A stretch of DNA of 23,145 nt from DATJSN01 sp035504095 (GTDB lineage: Bacteria > Planctomycetota > Phycisphaerae > WQYP01), in the NCBI GenBank assembly GCA_035504095.1, contig DATJSN010000041.1, positions 1 through 23,145 of the forward strand. The letters run 5' to 3'. The position numbers and the translations under genes are program-made. Below are positions 21,762 to 23,145 of the stretch, one piece after another. Position 1 is the stretch's first letter. Each line of letters begins with the position of its first letter. A model generated the notes under the pieces. The model made no database searches. It had not been told where the DNA came from and saw nothing but the letters and a program-made list of their open reading frames with translations.

Positions 21762-22484
21762 TTACTTTTCAACTTTCTTAAAAATCATCAGGTAATTAAA
21801 GCCGCGAAGAAAAAAGTTGCCTTCGACGGCGGCGGTATGCCAATTTCCGCGCTTGAGTTTGCGGTTGTGGCGAACTACCGCGATCACGTCAATCGGGTCA
21901 AAGAGCCTTTTGAGAATGGAAAATAGTTCAAAGCCGATAGGCACGAATGGGCGGCCTTTTTTAAATGAATCGCTGACGTAAACGGCAATGTAGCGGCGGT
22001 TTTTCATCACGCGCCAGGATTCGCGAAAAACCTCATCCATGGCGCGGTAATAGGCGTTGGGCTTGCCCGGCGACTGGGCCTCGCCCGCGTCGAGCTTGCC
22101 GATGCAGCGCGGATCGTCGGAATAATCGACGTGCGTGGAGTATGGCGGATCGATAAAAACAAAATCGACGCTGCCCGCGGGCAATGGCAAATTGCGGGCG
22201 TCGGCGGCGGCGATATCCGCGCGGCGCGGCGCTATATCAAAGCAGCGCGACGTGCGATTTAGTTCTTTAGCCACATCCAGCGTGGTGCCGCTGCCAGCCA
22301 TCGGGTCGAGAATCACGTCGCTCTCACGCGTGTAACGCTGGAGCAGATTCCAGATCACCCACGCAGGCGTAGCGCCGATATAGTCTTTATCGCCATGCGG
22401 CAGATTGCCGTAGTCCTGAGACGGATATTCCCAGAGCGTAGTGGTCTGCAGACGCAAAGGAGGTTTTACAGGTCGAGATTTCAT
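21762..22484 (-). CDS. DNA methyltransferase, N6-adenine/N4-cytosine type, solitary
   Basis: A 240-residue class I methyltransferase. Motif I is ILDPMAGSGTTLDVA (residues 58-72) and motif IV is FIDPPYSTHVDYSDDP (110-125) with the catalytic DPPY. A motif-X-like segment (ATPAWVIWNLLQRY) precedes motif I, and a target-contacting region (GNWHTAAVEGNFFLRGFNY) lies at the C-terminus. The order X-I-IV suggests a gamma-like arrangement. DPPY methylates exocyclic amino groups of adenine or cytosine in DNA, though RNA members exist. No restriction endonuclease is nearby, so it is either an orphan regulatory enzyme or an RNA methylase. The ATG at 22484 is followed by a basic leader (MKSRPVKPP). Confidence 0.82.
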   Translation of the reverse strand: MKSRPVKPPLRLQTTTLWEYPSQDYGNLPHGDKDYIGATPAWVIWNLLQRYTRESDVILDPMAGSGTTLDVAKELNRTSRCFDIAPRRADIAAADARNLPLPAGSVDFVFIDPPYSTHVDYSDDPRCIGKLDAGEAQSPGKPNAYYRAMDEVFRESWRVMKNRRYIAVYVSDSFKKGRPFVPIGFELFSILKRLFDPIDVIAVVRHNRKLKRGNWHTAAVEGNFFLRGFNYLMIFKKVEK

Positions 22485-22501
22485 GTAATCAATTTTAATT
22501 A

Positions 22502-22594
22502 GCCACAGAGAACTCAGAGATAATATTAATACAAACTATTTTATTTATTCTTTATGAATTAACTCAACTCTGGGTCCTCTTTGATCTCTGTGGC
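22502..22594. repeat. Inverted repeat of the GCCACAGAGA motif
   Basis: GCCACAGAGA (22502-22511) and TCTCTGTGGC (22585-22594) are perfect reverse complements, with weaker pairing inward. The spacer is A/T-rich. The same motif occurs at 397-406 after TTTT and in related form in the terminator at 20344-20381. It fills the gap between the methyltransferase and YajQ genes. Confidence 0.6.
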
Positions 22595-22601
22595 AAAATA
22601 T

Positions 22602-23102
22602 TCAGCGATAATTGTTGAATTGTATGGGGATTTCGGGAGGCCGGGCTCGCAGTTCGGCGATCACCGCCTGCAGGTCGTCTTTTTTGGCGCCACTGACGCG
22701 AAGCGCTTCGCCCTGAATGCTCACGTTTACTTTGAGTTTGAGGTCTTTGATGCGTTGCTGAAGCGCCTTGGCGGTGTCGCGGTCGATGCCGCTTTTGAGT
22801 TTGATTTTTTGCCGGACGCTATTGTGCGTGGCGGCCTCAAGTTTCTGGCGGTCCAGGCAGCGCGGGTCGACGGAACGTTTGACCATTTTGGAAATCAGCA
22901 CCTGGGTCACGGCATCGAGCTGGGTTTCGTCATCCGCGGTAAGCGTGATTTCCTTGAGTTTTTTATCCAATTCGCCGATGCCGGCGGCGGTTCCGCGGAA
23001 ATCAAAGCGCTGAGCGATTTCCCGTTGGGCCTGAACCACGGCGTTGTCGAGTTCCTGCAGGTTCACTTCGTTGACAATATCAAAAGATGAATCAGAAGGC
23101 AT
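22602..23102 (-). CDS. yajQ: YajQ family nucleotide-binding protein (UPF0234)
   Basis: A 166-residue protein of normal length for the family. The N-terminus SSFDIVNEVNLQELDNAVVQAQREIAQRFDFRG is diagnostic, followed by the ITLTADDETQLDAVTQVLISKMVKR helix, a KLKSGIDRDTAKALQQRIKDLKLKVNVSIQGEALRVSGAKKDDLQAVI core and the final FNNYR. YajQ proteins bind nucleotides and in Xanthomonas bind cyclic di-GMP; whether this one does is unknown. An AGAGG lies 9 bases before the ATG. The family call is firm. Confidence 0.94.
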   Translation of the reverse strand: MPSDSSFDIVNEVNLQELDNAVVQAQREIAQRFDFRGTAAGIGELDKKLKEITLTADDETQLDAVTQVLISKMVKRSVDPRCLDRQKLEAATHNSVRQKIKLKSGIDRDTAKALQQRIKDLKLKVNVSIQGEALRVSGAKKDDLQAVIAELRARPPEIPIQFNNYR

Positions 23103-23145
23103 AGACGTTAACCTCTATTACCATGCACGGGGCCTGGGACCGGAC

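Noticed and set aside
1..23145. CRISPR array, tRNA or rRNA genes
   Set aside because: No regularly spaced direct repeats of CRISPR size and no recognisable tRNA cloverleaf or rRNA sequence was seen by eye; a tRNAscan-SE run could confirm the absence of tRNA.

Overview
The window looks like chromosomal DNA from a planctomycete, most likely a Phycisphaerae-like lineage. The best marker is a Minf_1886-type gene (3748-4167), a family largely restricted to Planctomycetota and Verrucomicrobiota. The gene style also fits: a membrane-anchored coiled-coil protein with a BRCT-like tail, a very large succinate dehydrogenase anchor subunit, and a fused glycosyltransferase-methyltransferase. Several starts carry clear Shine-Dalgarno sites. 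No rRNA, tRNA, CRISPR array, transposase or phage gene was recognised.

Layout. 1-390 is the 3' end of a PolX-type DNA polymerase (PHP domain). 391-1137 is gene-poor, with heptanucleotide tandem repeats and small palindromes, followed by a small orphan gene. 1449-2848 (minus) holds a membrane-anchored thioredoxin-like protein and recO. A divergent kinase-like gene (2935-3756) meets the Minf_1886 gene tail to tail. 4220-7805 (minus) is an envelope or glycolipid block: a GT-C-like polytopic membrane protein and a GT2 glycosyltransferase fused to a SAM methyltransferase. 7851-11896 (minus) reads sdhC-sdhA-sdhB-cyclophilin. 12304-13740 is the BRCT-like protein. 13806-14648 is a protein-free palindromic element, followed by trpA. 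15764-17107 is a sigma factor with a probable anti-sigma partner. 17178-18758 has a zinc-ribbon protein, a tiny basic protein and a coupled small-protein/nucleotidyltransferase pair. 18842-20305 is a degenerate GHMP-kinase-like protein. 20396-23102 (minus) carries a Sel1-repeat protein, an orphan DNA methyltransferase and a YajQ-family protein.

The most unusual part is a repeat family not explained by any gene. An 843-bp segment (13806-14648) is bounded by about 20-bp terminal inverted repeats (19 of 20 matching). It is packed with inverted repeats and itself contains a second, about 281-bp, inverted-repeat-bounded unit. Related end motifs lie between sdhC and sdhA, upstream of sdhC, and at the end of trpA. 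The sdhC and trpA stop codons both lie in or at such copies. This looks like a non-autonomous, MITE-like or fold-back element family, or a large structured RNA or DNA family. I cannot name it.

Other points worth attention are the GHMP-kinase homologue that has lost its usual ATP and sugar motifs, the BRCT-like domain on a membrane-anchored coiled coil, and the ATGA-coupled nucleotidyltransferase pair.
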